DNA from: Stenotrophomonas sp. UBA2629
GTDB lineage: Bacteria; Pseudomonadota; Gammaproteobacteria; Xanthomonadales; Xanthomonadaceae
NCBI GenBank assembly: GCA_002359895.1
Contig: DEOB01000010.1
Coordinates: forward strand, 1,428,125-1,492,124
Reading direction: 5' to 3'
DNA length: 64,000 nucleotides
Position 1 is the stretch's first letter; each line of letters starts with the position of its first letter. The position numbers and the translations under genes were made by a program. Of the stretch, positions 23,876 through 32,142 are shown one piece after another. Below the pieces are notes generated by a model. It did not search any database. It had not been told where the DNA came from and saw only the letters and a program-made list of their open reading frames with translations.

Positions 23876-25027
23876 ATGTCTTCCGTGCACAACCGGGCGC
23901 TGTCGCCCACGCAGCTGCAGGCGTTTGGCGACGAACTGGACGCGCTGCGCGCGCGTCATCAAGCCACGCTGGGTGCGGCCGACGCGCGCTACATCCGCAA
24001 GGTGGTAGCTGCGGTGCGTTGGACCGGCGTTGCTGGACGTGCGCTGCTGTTTTTGGGTGCATTCGTGCACAGCGTGCTGGTGCCGGCGTGGATTGCCGGC
24101 GTGGTGTTGCTGGCACTGTCCAAGATTCTGGAAAACATGGAGTTGGCGCACAACGTCATCCATGGCCAGTACGACTGGATGGGCGACCCGAGCCTGCAGG
24201 GCAAGAACTACGAATGGGATATTGCCGGTACGTCGGAAAACTGGCGAAAAACCCACAATTTCCGTCACCACACGTACACCAATGTGCGCGGCTTGGACGA
24301 TGACATCGGTTATGGCCTGCTGCGTATTTTCCCCGAGCAGCGGTGGCAGCCGTTCTATCTGCTGCAGCCGTTCGTGGCGGTTGTTTTTGCGCTGCTGTTT
24401 GAGTGGGGCATCGCGATACAGGATCTACGCGTAGGCCGCGTGCTTGCGCGCAAGGTCACCCTGAAACAACTGTGGAAGCAGGCCAAGCCGGTGCGCCGCA
24501 AAGCGCTCAAACAGGTGCTGAAGGACTATGTGCTGTTCCCCGCGCTGGCCGGCCCGTTCTTCCTGCCGGTGCTGCTGGGCAACCTGGTGGCCAACATCAT
24601 CCGCAACGTATGGACGTATGTGGTGATTTTCTGCGGGCACTTCACCGCCGACGCGGAGACTTTCCCCAAGGATTGCGTGCGAAATGAAAGCCGCGGCCAT
24701 TGGTACCTGCGGCAGCTGCGTGGCTCGTCCAACATTGCCGGCGGCAAGGCGTTGAACGTGATGACCGGCAACCTCAGCCATCAGATCGAACACCATTTCT
24801 ATCCGGATATTCCGGCCAACCGCTATGCGGCCATGGCGGTGGAAGTGCGGGAAATCTGTGCCCGTTACGGGCAGCACTACAACACCGGCTCGTTGCCGCG
24901 TCAGTTTGGCCAGGTGATGTGGCGCATCGTACGGCATGCGTTTCCAAGCAAGCCGAAACCAGCGCGGCCGCTGCTGGCCGAGCACCGGGAAACCAACGAG
25001 CCGCTGGATGGCCAAACAGCCGCGTAA
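23876..25027 (+). CDS. Membrane acyl-CoA/acyl desaturase (DesB-like)
   Basis: 383-residue di-iron membrane desaturase that introduces a cis double bond into acyl chains. The three histidine boxes are intact: HNVIH (92-96), HNFRHH (127-132) and QIEHH with SH before it (302-307). Hydrophobic segments lie around 55-80, 160-182 and 220-255. The preceding reductase gene is 3 bp upstream, giving a desCB-type operon that lets the cell adjust membrane fluidity on existing or exogenous fatty acids. Delta-9 specificity is inferred from the Pseudomonas homologue. A strong terminator follows. Confidence 0.9.
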   Translation: MSSVHNRALSPTQLQAFGDELDALRARHQATLGAADARYIRKVVAAVRWTGVAGRALLFLGAFVHSVLVPAWIAGVVLLALSKILENMELAHNVIHGQYDWMGDPSLQGKNYEWDIAGTSENWRKTHNFRHHTYTNVRGLDDDIGYGLLRIFPEQRWQPFYLLQPFVAVVFALLFEWGIAIQDLRVGRVLARKVTLKQLWKQAKPVRRKALKQVLKDYVLFPALAGPFFLPVLLGNLVANIIRNVWTYVVIFCGHFTADAETFPKDCVRNESRGHWYLRQLRGSSNIAGGKALNVMTGNLSHQIEHHFYPDIPANRYAAMAVEVREICARYGQHYNTGSLPRQFGQVMWRIVRHAFPSKPKPARPLLAEHRETNEPLDGQTAA

Positions 25028-25049
25028 GCAGCGGCGTGTTCGGCAATGC

Positions 25050-25083
25050 AGCCCTGGCGCGCTCGGCGTGCCGGGGCTTTTTT
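25050..25083 (+). terminator. Rho-independent terminator after the desaturase
   Basis: AGCCCTGGC (25050-25058) pairs with GCCGGGGCT (25070-25078) with one G-T wobble, followed by six T. Lies between the convergent desaturase and VOC genes. Confidence 0.85.
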
Positions 25084-25147
25084 CTGCCTTGCTCAGGCGA
25101 TTTCTGCGCCGCCCTGCGTGCGACGCGCACCTGGAGCGCTGAGTGCG

Positions 25148-25627
25148 TCAGCCGCGCCGTGCCGCTTCTATCGCGGCGACCTCAATCTTGGTCATGCCCA
25201 TCATGGCCTCGAACGCGCGCTTGGCGGCGGCCGGGTCCGGATCGGTGATGGCGGCACTGAGCACGCGCGGGGTGATCTGCCACGACAAGCCCCATTTGTC
25301 CTTGCACCAACCGCAGGCACTTTCCTGCCCACCATTGCCGACGATGGCATTCCATAGACGGTCGGTTTCGGCCTGGTCGTCGGTGGCAACCTGGAACGAG
25401 AACGCTTCGGAATGCTTGAACATGGGCCCGCCGTTCAAGCCCAGGCAGGGGATGCCCATCACGGTGAACTCCACCGTCAGCGGGTCGCCTTGTTTGCCCG
25501 AGGGGAAGTCGCCCGGTGCGGGGTGAGCGGCGATGACTTTGCTGTCGGGGAATGTCGCGGCGTAGAACGTGGCCGCTTCCAATGCGTCACCGTTGAACCA
25601 CAGGCAAATCGTGTTCTTGTTGAGCAT
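25148..25627 (-). CDS. VOC-superfamily protein (PhnB/YcdJ-like, '3-demethylubiquinone methyltransferase' fold)
   Basis: 159 residues with the paired beta-alpha-beta-beta-beta modules of the vicinal oxygen chelate superfamily. Segments: ICLWFNGDALEAATFYAATFPDSKV, LTVEFTVMGIPCLGLNGGPMFKHSEAFSFQV, and WLCKDKWGLSWQITP-like CGWCKDKWGLSWQITP. Pfam has historically labelled this subgroup 3-demethylubiquinone-9 3-methyltransferase, but no such activity is established and the methyltransferase SAM motif is absent. ATG 25627 with GGGAGA upstream is used. Isolated gene, convergent with the desaturase. Confidence 0.8.
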   Translation of the reverse strand: MLNKNTICLWFNGDALEAATFYAATFPDSKVIAAHPAPGDFPSGKQGDPLTVEFTVMGIPCLGLNGGPMFKHSEAFSFQVATDDQAETDRLWNAIVGNGGQESACGWCKDKWGLSWQITPRVLSAAITDPDPAAAKRAFEAMMGMTKIEVAAIEAARRG

Positions 25628-25782
25628 GATGTTTCTCCCGAATGAACGGCCTGCATAGCACGCCGAACATTCAGCCATCGTGGTCGAACGGTGGGCTTTC
25701 AGGCCCCGGCATTCACGTCGAAGCCGTGCCGCTGGATTCAGCGGACTGACTTCCCTGCGTCAGACGCTTCTGCGCGCAAGCC

Positions 25783-27069
25783 TCAGTGCTTCGCGCTGGG
25801 TGCGCCCGCACGCAGCCCGAAGTAGATCGGCAGGCCGGCCAGGATCAGGCCCACGCCCCACAGCAGGGCTTCGGCACCAATGCCGCCAATGGCGTACACG
25901 CTGAAAACCAGCGCGCCAGCGGCAGCAATGCGCGAAGGGATGCCCGTGCCGCGCCACAGCCATGCCGTCGCGCCGGCCAGATAGGGCAGCAGGGTGGCCG
26001 CGGTGGACAGCAGCACCGAGAACTTGAACAGGTCCACCAGCGAGCGGTTGTAGTTGCAGATGACCAACACCGTGGCCAGCACGCAGCTGATGATGACGCC
26101 AAACGCTGGCGAGCCGCGCTTGTTGATGCGGGCGAATGCGCGGGGAAGCACGCCATCACGCGCGGCCGCCATCGGCAACTGCGCTGACAGCAGCGTCCAG
26201 CCGTTCAGCGCGCCGACGCATGAAATGGCCATCACCACCGCCAGCAGCTTGCCGGCAGTCGGGCCCCACAGCGCAGCGGCGGCATCGGCCATCGGTGCGC
26301 TGGAATTGGCCAGCACGTCGGCCGGCAGCAGGCCCAGCACCGTGGTGCAGGCCAACACCGTGGCAACGCCGGCGATGGCGGTGCCGGCAACGGTGGCGCG
26401 GGCCACGGTACGTGGCGCGTCGTCAACGGATTCCGCCGGCACGGTGGCCGCTTCCAGGCCGATCATGGCCCACAGGGTCAGCGCCACGGTGGCTGCGGCG
26501 ACGCTGCCCAGCGACTGCCCGCTGGGGTTGAACGGCACGTAATGGCTGGTGTCGATGAACCACAGGGCCACTAGACCAAACAGCAGTAACGGCACCACTT
26601 TGAGAACGGTGGTCAGCAACTGCAGGCGGCCGGCCTCGCGCACGCCGATCAGGTTGACGCCGGCACACAGCCACAACGCCACCAGGCCGCAGGCCGCAGC
26701 GCTTACCGGCGTGGCGGTCAGCGCGGGGAAAATGGCGCCGATGCTGCCGGCAAAGGCCACCGCGATGGCGGCAATGGCGCACCACATGGAGATCCAGTAG
26801 CTCCAAGCCACCATGAAGCCAGGCAGTTCACCAAACGCGTTGCGGGCGAATACATACGGCCCGCCGGTCTGCGGCCAGCGCTTGGCCAACTGGGCGAAGG
26901 TGACCGCCAGCAGCAACGCGCCGCACAGGGTGATGCCCCAACCGATGAGGGTGGCGGCGCCATAAGGGGCGAGGGTGGCCGGCAACAGGAACGTGCCTGA
27001 GCCGATCATGCTGCCCACCACCAGAGCGGTGGCGGACCAGAAGCCCAAGGGGCGGCGCGGATTAGTCAT
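25783..27069 (-). CDS. APC-family amino acid permease / antiporter
   Basis: 428-residue transporter with about 12 hydrophobic segments. TM1 has the unwound GSMIGSGTFLLPATL motif (G-S/A-x-I-G-S-G-x-F) typical of the APC superfamily. GPYVFARNAFGELPGFMVAWSYW places it close to the AdiC/YjeH group (arginine-agmatine antiporter, L-methionine/branched-chain exporter). Substrate is not predictable. Start ATG 27069 (MTNPRRPLGFW); the longer open frame upstream is Arg/Pro-rich non-membrane sequence and overlaps the divergent DUF885 gene. It shares a 220-bp divergent region with that gene. Confidence 0.88.
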   Translation of the reverse strand: MTNPRRPLGFWSATALVVGSMIGSGTFLLPATLAPYGAATLIGWGITLCGALLLAVTFAQLAKRWPQTGGPYVFARNAFGELPGFMVAWSYWISMWCAIAAIAVAFAGSIGAIFPALTATPVSAAACGLVALWLCAGVNLIGVREAGRLQLLTTVLKVVPLLLFGLVALWFIDTSHYVPFNPSGQSLGSVAAATVALTLWAMIGLEAATVPAESVDDAPRTVARATVAGTAIAGVATVLACTTVLGLLPADVLANSSAPMADAAAALWGPTAGKLLAVVMAISCVGALNGWTLLSAQLPMAAARDGVLPRAFARINKRGSPAFGVIISCVLATVLVICNYNRSLVDLFKFSVLLSTAATLLPYLAGATAWLWRGTGIPSRIAAAGALVFSVYAIGGIGAEALLWGVGLILAGLPIYFGLRAGAPSAKH

Positions 27070-27289
27070 GTCTACAGCAACGGCAAAGGTCACGCGGCGG
27101 AGCAGTGCGCGCCGGGCGGGACGGAAGTGGGAGCGGCAGCTGGCCGGAACGGAAAGCTGCGGAAGGGGGCGAATTATGACGGTTTGGCGGCCCGGCTGCG
27201 ATCCCGGCTGCGGACAATGACCTTTGGCCCTTTCCGTCCGGCGGCGGCAGCGTAAGGCTGGCGGCCTCGTTCTTCCTATGGAAAGCCCC

Positions 27290-29107
27290 ATGAAGCTCCG
27301 CCCGTTGGCATTTGCTGTCTCCCTGTCCGTTGCCGCCGCGCTGGGCGCCTGCACGCAGTCCCCGTCGCCGGCGGGTGGCGAGGCTGCTGGACAGGCCGCG
27401 CAGGCCGACAAGGCCGCGCAGCTCACCCAGCTGTACGCCGACTACTGGGAAGGCGTGCTCAAGCTGAACCCGCTGCAGGCTACTTTCCAGGGTGACAATC
27501 GCTATAACGACCAGCTGCCTGACTTTGGCTCGGCCGAATTCCGCAAGCAGAGCCACGACTTCACCAGCGAATGGCTGGGCAAGGTCGAGAAGCTGGGCGA
27601 CGCCGGTTTGGCCGGGCAGGACCTGCTCAGCTACCGCATCTTTGTTGAAGAGCAGAAGCAGTCGCTGGAAGGGGAGAAGTTCCCGGGCTGGATGATGCCG
27701 GTCAACCAGATGGGCTCCACCGTGAGCTATGCGGTGATGCTGGGCTCGGGCCAAGTGGCGCAGCCGTTCAAGACGGTGAAGGACTACGACAACTGGCTGG
27801 CCCGTGCGGCACGCCTTCCGGTGCTGCTGGATACCGAAATCAGCAACATGCGCGAAGGCATGAAGGCTGGCGTGGTGCAGCCGCGCGTGCTGATGGAAAA
27901 GGTGGTGCCGCAGTTTGATGAAATTCTTGCAGCCAAGGCCGAGGACAGCCAGTTCTGGGGCCCGATCAAGGCCCTGCCGGCCGACTTCTCCCAAGCCGAC
28001 AAGGACCGCCTGACGGCTGCCTATCGCACCTTGATTTCCGAGCAGCTGCTGCCGGCCATCAAGAAGCAGCGTGACTTCATCGCCAACGAATACCTGCCGG
28101 CCACGCGCGACACCGTGGGCCTGGATTCGTTGCCGGACGGCAAGGCCTGGTATGCCTTCAACGCCAAAGAGAGCACCACCACTGCGCAGACGCCGGAGCA
28201 GATCCACGAGATCGGCCTGAAAGAAGTGGAGCGCATCCATGCCGAGATCCACACGGTGATGGAGCAGGTGGGCTTCAAGGGCTCGCTGCAGGACTTCTTC
28301 AAGTTCATGCAGAGCGACAAGCAGTTCGAGTTCAAATCCGAGCCGGAGCTGCTGGAGCATTACCGTGGGCTGGAAGCCAAGGTCAATGCCAGCGTGCCGA
28401 AGCTGTTCTCGCTGACGCCGAAGGCTGCCTTTGAGATCCGACCGATCGAGGCGTTCCGCGCCAAGTCGGCCGCAGGCGGTGAATACATGCAGCCGAGCGA
28501 GGACGGTACCCGTCCGGGCATCTTCTACGTGAACACCTACGACCTGCCGACCCGCAAGACGTGGGATGCCGAAGACCTGTTCCTGCACGAAGCCATCCCC
28601 GGCCATCACTTCCAGCTGGCATTGCAGCAGGAGCTGCAGGGCGTGCCGGCGTTCCGCCGCTTCGGTGGCGAGACGGCCTTCATTGAAGGCTGGGGCCTGT
28701 ATGCCGAGAGCCTGGGTAAGGATCTGGGCGTGTACACCGACCCTTACAGCTACTTCGGCCGCCTGCAGGGCGAGCTGTGGCGTGCGGTGCGTCTGGTGGT
28801 GGACACCGGCCTGCATTCCAAGAGCTGGACCCGCCAGCAGGTGCTGGACTACATGTTCGCCAACTCCTCGGTGAGTGAGCCCGATGCCATCGCCGAAGCC
28901 GAGCGTTACATCGCGTGGCCCGGCCAGGCACTGGCCTACAAGACCGGTGAACTGAAGATCCAGGAGCTGCGCAAGCGCGCGCAGGAGAAGCTGGGCGACA
29001 AGTTCGACATCCGTGAGTTCCACGCCGAAGTGCTGAAGGACGGCTCGGTGCCGCTGGATGTGCTGGAAGAAAAGGTGGACGGCTGGATTGCCCGCAAGGG
29101 CCAGTAA
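27290..29107 (+). CDS. DUF885 lipoprotein, putative metallopeptidase
   Basis: 605 residues. A lipoprotein signal ends in LGAC (cysteine near 21, followed by TQSPSPAGG). The mature protein is the DUF885 family, helix-rich and distantly related to M32-like metallocarboxypeptidases. The family zinc motif HEAIPGHH is at 433-440, followed some 30 residues later by GGETAFIEGWGLYAE, which would supply the third (Glu) ligand. ATG 27290 has GGAAAG upstream; an ATG at 27278 is also in frame. Location is probably periplasmic, anchored to the outer or inner membrane. Peptidase activity is inferred from motif only. Confidence 0.85.
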   Translation: MKLRPLAFAVSLSVAAALGACTQSPSPAGGEAAGQAAQADKAAQLTQLYADYWEGVLKLNPLQATFQGDNRYNDQLPDFGSAEFRKQSHDFTSEWLGKVEKLGDAGLAGQDLLSYRIFVEEQKQSLEGEKFPGWMMPVNQMGSTVSYAVMLGSGQVAQPFKTVKDYDNWLARAARLPVLLDTEISNMREGMKAGVVQPRVLMEKVVPQFDEILAAKAEDSQFWGPIKALPADFSQADKDRLTAAYRTLISEQLLPAIKKQRDFIANEYLPATRDTVGLDSLPDGKAWYAFNAKESTTTAQTPEQIHEIGLKEVERIHAEIHTVMEQVGFKGSLQDFFKFMQSDKQFEFKSEPELLEHYRGLEAKVNASVPKLFSLTPKAAFEIRPIEAFRAKSAAGGEYMQPSEDGTRPGIFYVNTYDLPTRKTWDAEDLFLHEAIPGHHFQLALQQELQGVPAFRRFGGETAFIEGWGLYAESLGKDLGVYTDPYSYFGRLQGELWRAVRLVVDTGLHSKSWTRQQVLDYMFANSSVSEPDAIAEAERYIAWPGQALAYKTGELKIQELRKRAQEKLGDKFDIREFHAEVLKDGSVPLDVLEEKVDGWIARKGQ

Positions 29108-29138
29108 GCGGTCCATTAAGCAGTCCACTGAATAAGAG

Positions 29139-29170
29139 AGAGGCACCGCCAAGGCGGTGCCTCTTTCGTT
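29139..29170 (+). terminator. Rho-independent terminator after the DUF885 gene
   Basis: A stem AGAGGCACCGCC / GGCGGTGCCTCT closing on AA, followed by TTCGTTT. About 30 bp after the stop codon. Confidence 0.85.
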
Positions 29171-29326
29171 TGCGGCCTCGGCACATGCGCCGCTGCCGGG
29201 GCTGGACTGCGCGAGGCGGTGGCGATGGGATGGTGGCCAGCACGCCGCGCTCAGCAAGTTCCAAGCGAAAGCAAACGGGACGAAAGCCTGCCTGGCGTGC
29301 TGTCATAGGCGGCCAAGGAGATCGCA

Positions 29327-29584
29327 ATGAAAATGTATCTGGTGATGGCCATGCGCAAACCGTCGTTCGACAGCGCCGTGGTTGCCCCGCACAAAGCCTT
29401 CCTCGACGTGCTCAGTGCCGCCGGCCAGTTGCACCTGACCGGTGGTTTCAGCGACGGCAGCGGCGGTGCCTACGTGCTGAAGAACATTGAGAGCCTGGAC
29501 GAGGCCCGGGCCATCGTTGCGCGTGACCCGCTGGTCATCCACGACAGCTCCGATATCACCGTCCATGAATGGAATACCCGTTGA
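29327..29584 (+). CDS. YciI-like protein
   Basis: 85 residues with the dimeric alpha/beta-barrel YCII fold. Segments: MYLVMAMRKPSFDSAVVAPHKAFLDVLSAAGQLHLTGGF (the H-x-x-F/Y-L with catalytic-type His near 23) and GAYVLKNIESLDEARAIVARDPLVIHDSSDITVHEW. Start ATG 29327 has AAGGAG with 6-nt spacing. YciI homologues bind small ligands; some act as hydrolases or dehydrochlorinase-like enzymes, none generally assigned. It lies 4 bp upstream of proB and is probably co-transcribed with proB-proA, though no proline-related role is known. Confidence 0.8.
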   Translation: MKMYLVMAMRKPSFDSAVVAPHKAFLDVLSAAGQLHLTGGFSDGSGGAYVLKNIESLDEARAIVARDPLVIHDSSDITVHEWNTR

Positions 29585-29588
29585 CGTC

Positions 29589-30737
29589 ATGAGCACTTCC
29601 ACGAAACCTCCCTTCGCCGAGCAAGTACTGCCGCCGTGGCGGCGCGCGGTGCTGAAAGTCGGCAGCAGCCTGTTGGCCGCCGATGGCGGTGGCTTGACGC
29701 CACGCTTCGCGCTGGGGCTGGCGCAGTTTGTGTCGGCCAATGTGTTGGCTGGCCGGCAGGTGGTGATTGTGTCGTCAGGCGCGGTGGCGGCGGGGCGCGC
29801 CATCGTGCCCAAGGCGGCCGAAGCCGGGGCGGCGATGGCAGCGCGACAGGCATTGGCAGCGTTGGGGCAGGCGCAGTTGATCACGCTGTGGCAGCGTTTC
29901 TTCGAGCGGCCCGTAGCGCAGGTGCTGCTCACCCATGACGACCTGCGCAACCGCCGCCGTTATCTCAATGCGCGGGCCACGCTCAACGAACTGTTGGGCT
30001 TGGGCGCGCTGCCGGTCGTCAATGAGAACGACACCGTATCGGTGGATGAACTCAAGCTCGGCGACAACGACAACCTCGCCGCCATCGTCGCGGCATTGGT
30101 GGATGCCGATGCCTTGTTCATCGCCACCGATATCGACGGCCTGTACACCGCTGACCCGCGCAGCAACCCACTGGCCCAGCCGATCAATGATGTGGCCGCA
30201 CTCACGCCTGAGGTGATGGCGATGGCCGGCGGCAGCGGCAGTGCGGTTGGCACCGGCGGCATGCACACCAAGCTGCAGGCCGCGGCCAAAGCTGGCGCGG
30301 CGGGCATTGATACGTTTCTGTTCAATGGCCGCGATGGCGACGTGGTGCGTGACCTGGCACAGGGCCGGCTGCGCGGTACGCGCCTGCATGCCGGGCAGTC
30401 ACGCATTGCCGCCCGCAAGTATTGGCTACGGCACGCGCCGCTGGAGCCGGGCGCGATTCTGGTTGATGCCGGCGCTGCGCGTGCGTTGCGTGACAAGGGC
30501 GCATCGTTGTTGCCCGGTGGCGTGGTGAGTGCCGAGGGCGAGTTCCGGCGCGGCGACATGGTGGAAGTGCGGCTGTTTGAGGCGGACGGCCAGCAGCGCA
30601 TCGCGCGCGGTGTCAGCCAGTATTCGGCGGTGGACATCCGCCGCATCAGCCAACAGCACACGCGCGAGATCGAGACCATTCTTGGGTACAACTACGGCGA
30701 CAACGTCATCCATCGCGATGACATGGTGGTGTTGTGA
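29589..30737 (+). CDS. proB: Glutamate 5-kinase
   Basis: 382 residues. Phosphorylates glutamate, the first step of proline synthesis. The amino-acid-kinase domain starts AVLKVGSSLLAADGGG, continues VVIVSSGAVAAGR and NENDTVS, and carries the ATP site VGTGGMHTKLQAAAKA. A C-terminal PUA domain begins near residue 285 (GAILVDAGAARALRDKGASLLPGGV). Start ATG 29589 (MSTSTKPPF); the frame is open further up inside the YciI gene but not conserved. Proline feedback inhibition is known for the family. proA follows 33 bp downstream. Confidence 0.96.
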   Translation: MSTSTKPPFAEQVLPPWRRAVLKVGSSLLAADGGGLTPRFALGLAQFVSANVLAGRQVVIVSSGAVAAGRAIVPKAAEAGAAMAARQALAALGQAQLITLWQRFFERPVAQVLLTHDDLRNRRRYLNARATLNELLGLGALPVVNENDTVSVDELKLGDNDNLAAIVAALVDADALFIATDIDGLYTADPRSNPLAQPINDVAALTPEVMAMAGGSGSAVGTGGMHTKLQAAAKAGAAGIDTFLFNGRDGDVVRDLAQGRLRGTRLHAGQSRIAARKYWLRHAPLEPGAILVDAGAARALRDKGASLLPGGVVSAEGEFRRGDMVEVRLFEADGQQRIARGVSQYSAVDIRRISQQHTREIETILGYNYGDNVIHRDDMVVL

Positions 30738-30770
30738 TGTGTTTTTTTGAGGCTTACCGAAGGTGCTGCC

Positions 30771-32033
30771 ATGAGTGATATCCGTAACCTGGCATTGCAA
30801 TGCCGGCAGGCCGCACAGACGCTGGGCCTGCTCTCGACGCAGGCACGCGGCGATCTGTTGCTGGCGATGGCCGGCGCATTGGACGCTGATGCCGAGGCGA
30901 TTCTCATCGCCAATGCGCGTGACCTGCAGGCGGCGCGGGACAAAGGCGTGGGCACGGCAATGCTGGATCGCCTTGCGTTGAACCCGGAGCGGCTTGCCGC
31001 TGTGGCCAATGCACTACGCGACGTGGCGGCGTTGCCCGACCCGGTAGGCGAGGTCACCCGTGATTACGTGCGCCCCAATGGCATCCGTGTGCAGAAAGTG
31101 CGCGTGCCGTTGGGCGTCATCGCGATGATCTACGAGGCGCGGCCGAACGTGACGGCCGATGCCGCAGCGCTGTGCATCAAGGCCGGCAATGGTGTGATTC
31201 TGCGTGGTGGCTCCGAAGCCATCCATTCCAATACCGCCATCGCGGCCAGCCTCAAACGTGCCCTGCGCGAAGCCGGCTTGCCCGAAGCGGCGTTGACCTT
31301 GGTGGAGGATCTGCGCCGCGAGACCATGCTGGAGCTGCTGCAGCTCAGTGACATCATCGACCTGGCCATTCCGCGCGGGGGTGAAGGCCTGATCCGCTTT
31401 GTGGCCGAGCATGCACGTGTGCCGGTGATCAAACACTACAAAGGCGTGTGCCACCTGTTTGTGGATGACAGCGCCGACCTCGAGCTGGCGGTGAATCTGC
31501 TGGTGGACGGCAAGGTGTCGCGCCCATCGGCCTGCAATTCGTTGGAGACGTTGTTGGTGCATGAAGCCGTCGCGCCGCAATTTCTGCCGCTTGCTGCGGC
31601 TGCATTGCGTGAACGCGGGGTGGAGCTGCGGGGGGATGCGGCAACGTTGCTGCTGTTGCCAGATACCGCGTTGGCCAACGAGGACGACTACGCGGCGGAG
31701 TACCTCGATCTGATCCTGTCCATCCGTGTGGTGCCAGACATGGCCGCCGCCATCGCCCATATCCAGCAGTTCACCTCCGACCACACCGAAGTGATTGCCA
31801 CCGGCAATCCCGCGCACGGCGAGGCATTTGTGCATGCGCTGCGCTCGGCGGTGGTGATGGTCAATGCCTCTTCGCGCTTCTCTGATGGTGGTGAGCTTGG
31901 GCTGGGTGCGGAGATTGGCATTTCCACCACGCGCCTGCATTCCTACGGGCCGATGGGCTTGGAAGCACTGACGGTGGAGCGCTTTGTGGTGCGCGGCGAA
32001 GGGCAGGTGCGGCACCCGCTTGCTCACGCATAA
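30771..32033 (+). CDS. proA: Gamma-glutamyl phosphate reductase
   Basis: 420-residue NADPH-dependent reductase, second step of proline synthesis, producing glutamate-5-semialdehyde. Conserved aldehyde-dehydrogenase-like segments: VPLGVIAMIYEARPNVTADAAALCIKAGN, VIKHYKGVCHLFVDD, and the catalytic cysteine in KVSRPSACNSLETLLVHE. C terminus is typical (GGELGLGAEIGISTTRLHSYGPMGLEAL). ATG 30771 is chosen over an upstream TTG. Forms an operon with proB. A bidirectional terminator separates it from the convergent chemoreceptor gene. Confidence 0.97.
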   Translation: MSDIRNLALQCRQAAQTLGLLSTQARGDLLLAMAGALDADAEAILIANARDLQAARDKGVGTAMLDRLALNPERLAAVANALRDVAALPDPVGEVTRDYVRPNGIRVQKVRVPLGVIAMIYEARPNVTADAAALCIKAGNGVILRGGSEAIHSNTAIAASLKRALREAGLPEAALTLVEDLRRETMLELLQLSDIIDLAIPRGGEGLIRFVAEHARVPVIKHYKGVCHLFVDDSADLELAVNLLVDGKVSRPSACNSLETLLVHEAVAPQFLPLAAAALRERGVELRGDAATLLLLPDTALANEDDYAAEYLDLILSIRVVPDMAAAIAHIQQFTSDHTEVIATGNPAHGEAFVHALRSAVVMVNASSRFSDGGELGLGAEIGISTTRLHSYGPMGLEALTVERFVVRGEGQVRHPLAHA

Positions 32034-32088
32034 GCAAGCCAATGCGGCAGTTCCATCTAGTGGGGCTTGCTGGCCTTGCGTGAACAAA

Positions 32089-32119
32089 AACGGCCCCGAC
32101 AGTCTCTGACGGGGCCGTT
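32089..32119. terminator. Bidirectional terminator between proA and mcp
   Basis: A perfect 10-bp stem AACGGCCCCG / CGGGGCCGTT. On the minus strand it is followed by TTTTGTTC, a better U-tract than on the plus strand. It serves the leftward chemoreceptor gene and probably proA. Confidence 0.85.
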
Positions 32120-32142
32120 GACGTACAGGACAGTTGCGTGGA

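Noticed and set aside
27062..29257. 731-codon open frame antisense to the DUF885 gene
   Set aside because: Shadow of the DUF885 lipoprotein, which has a signal peptide and a zinc motif.
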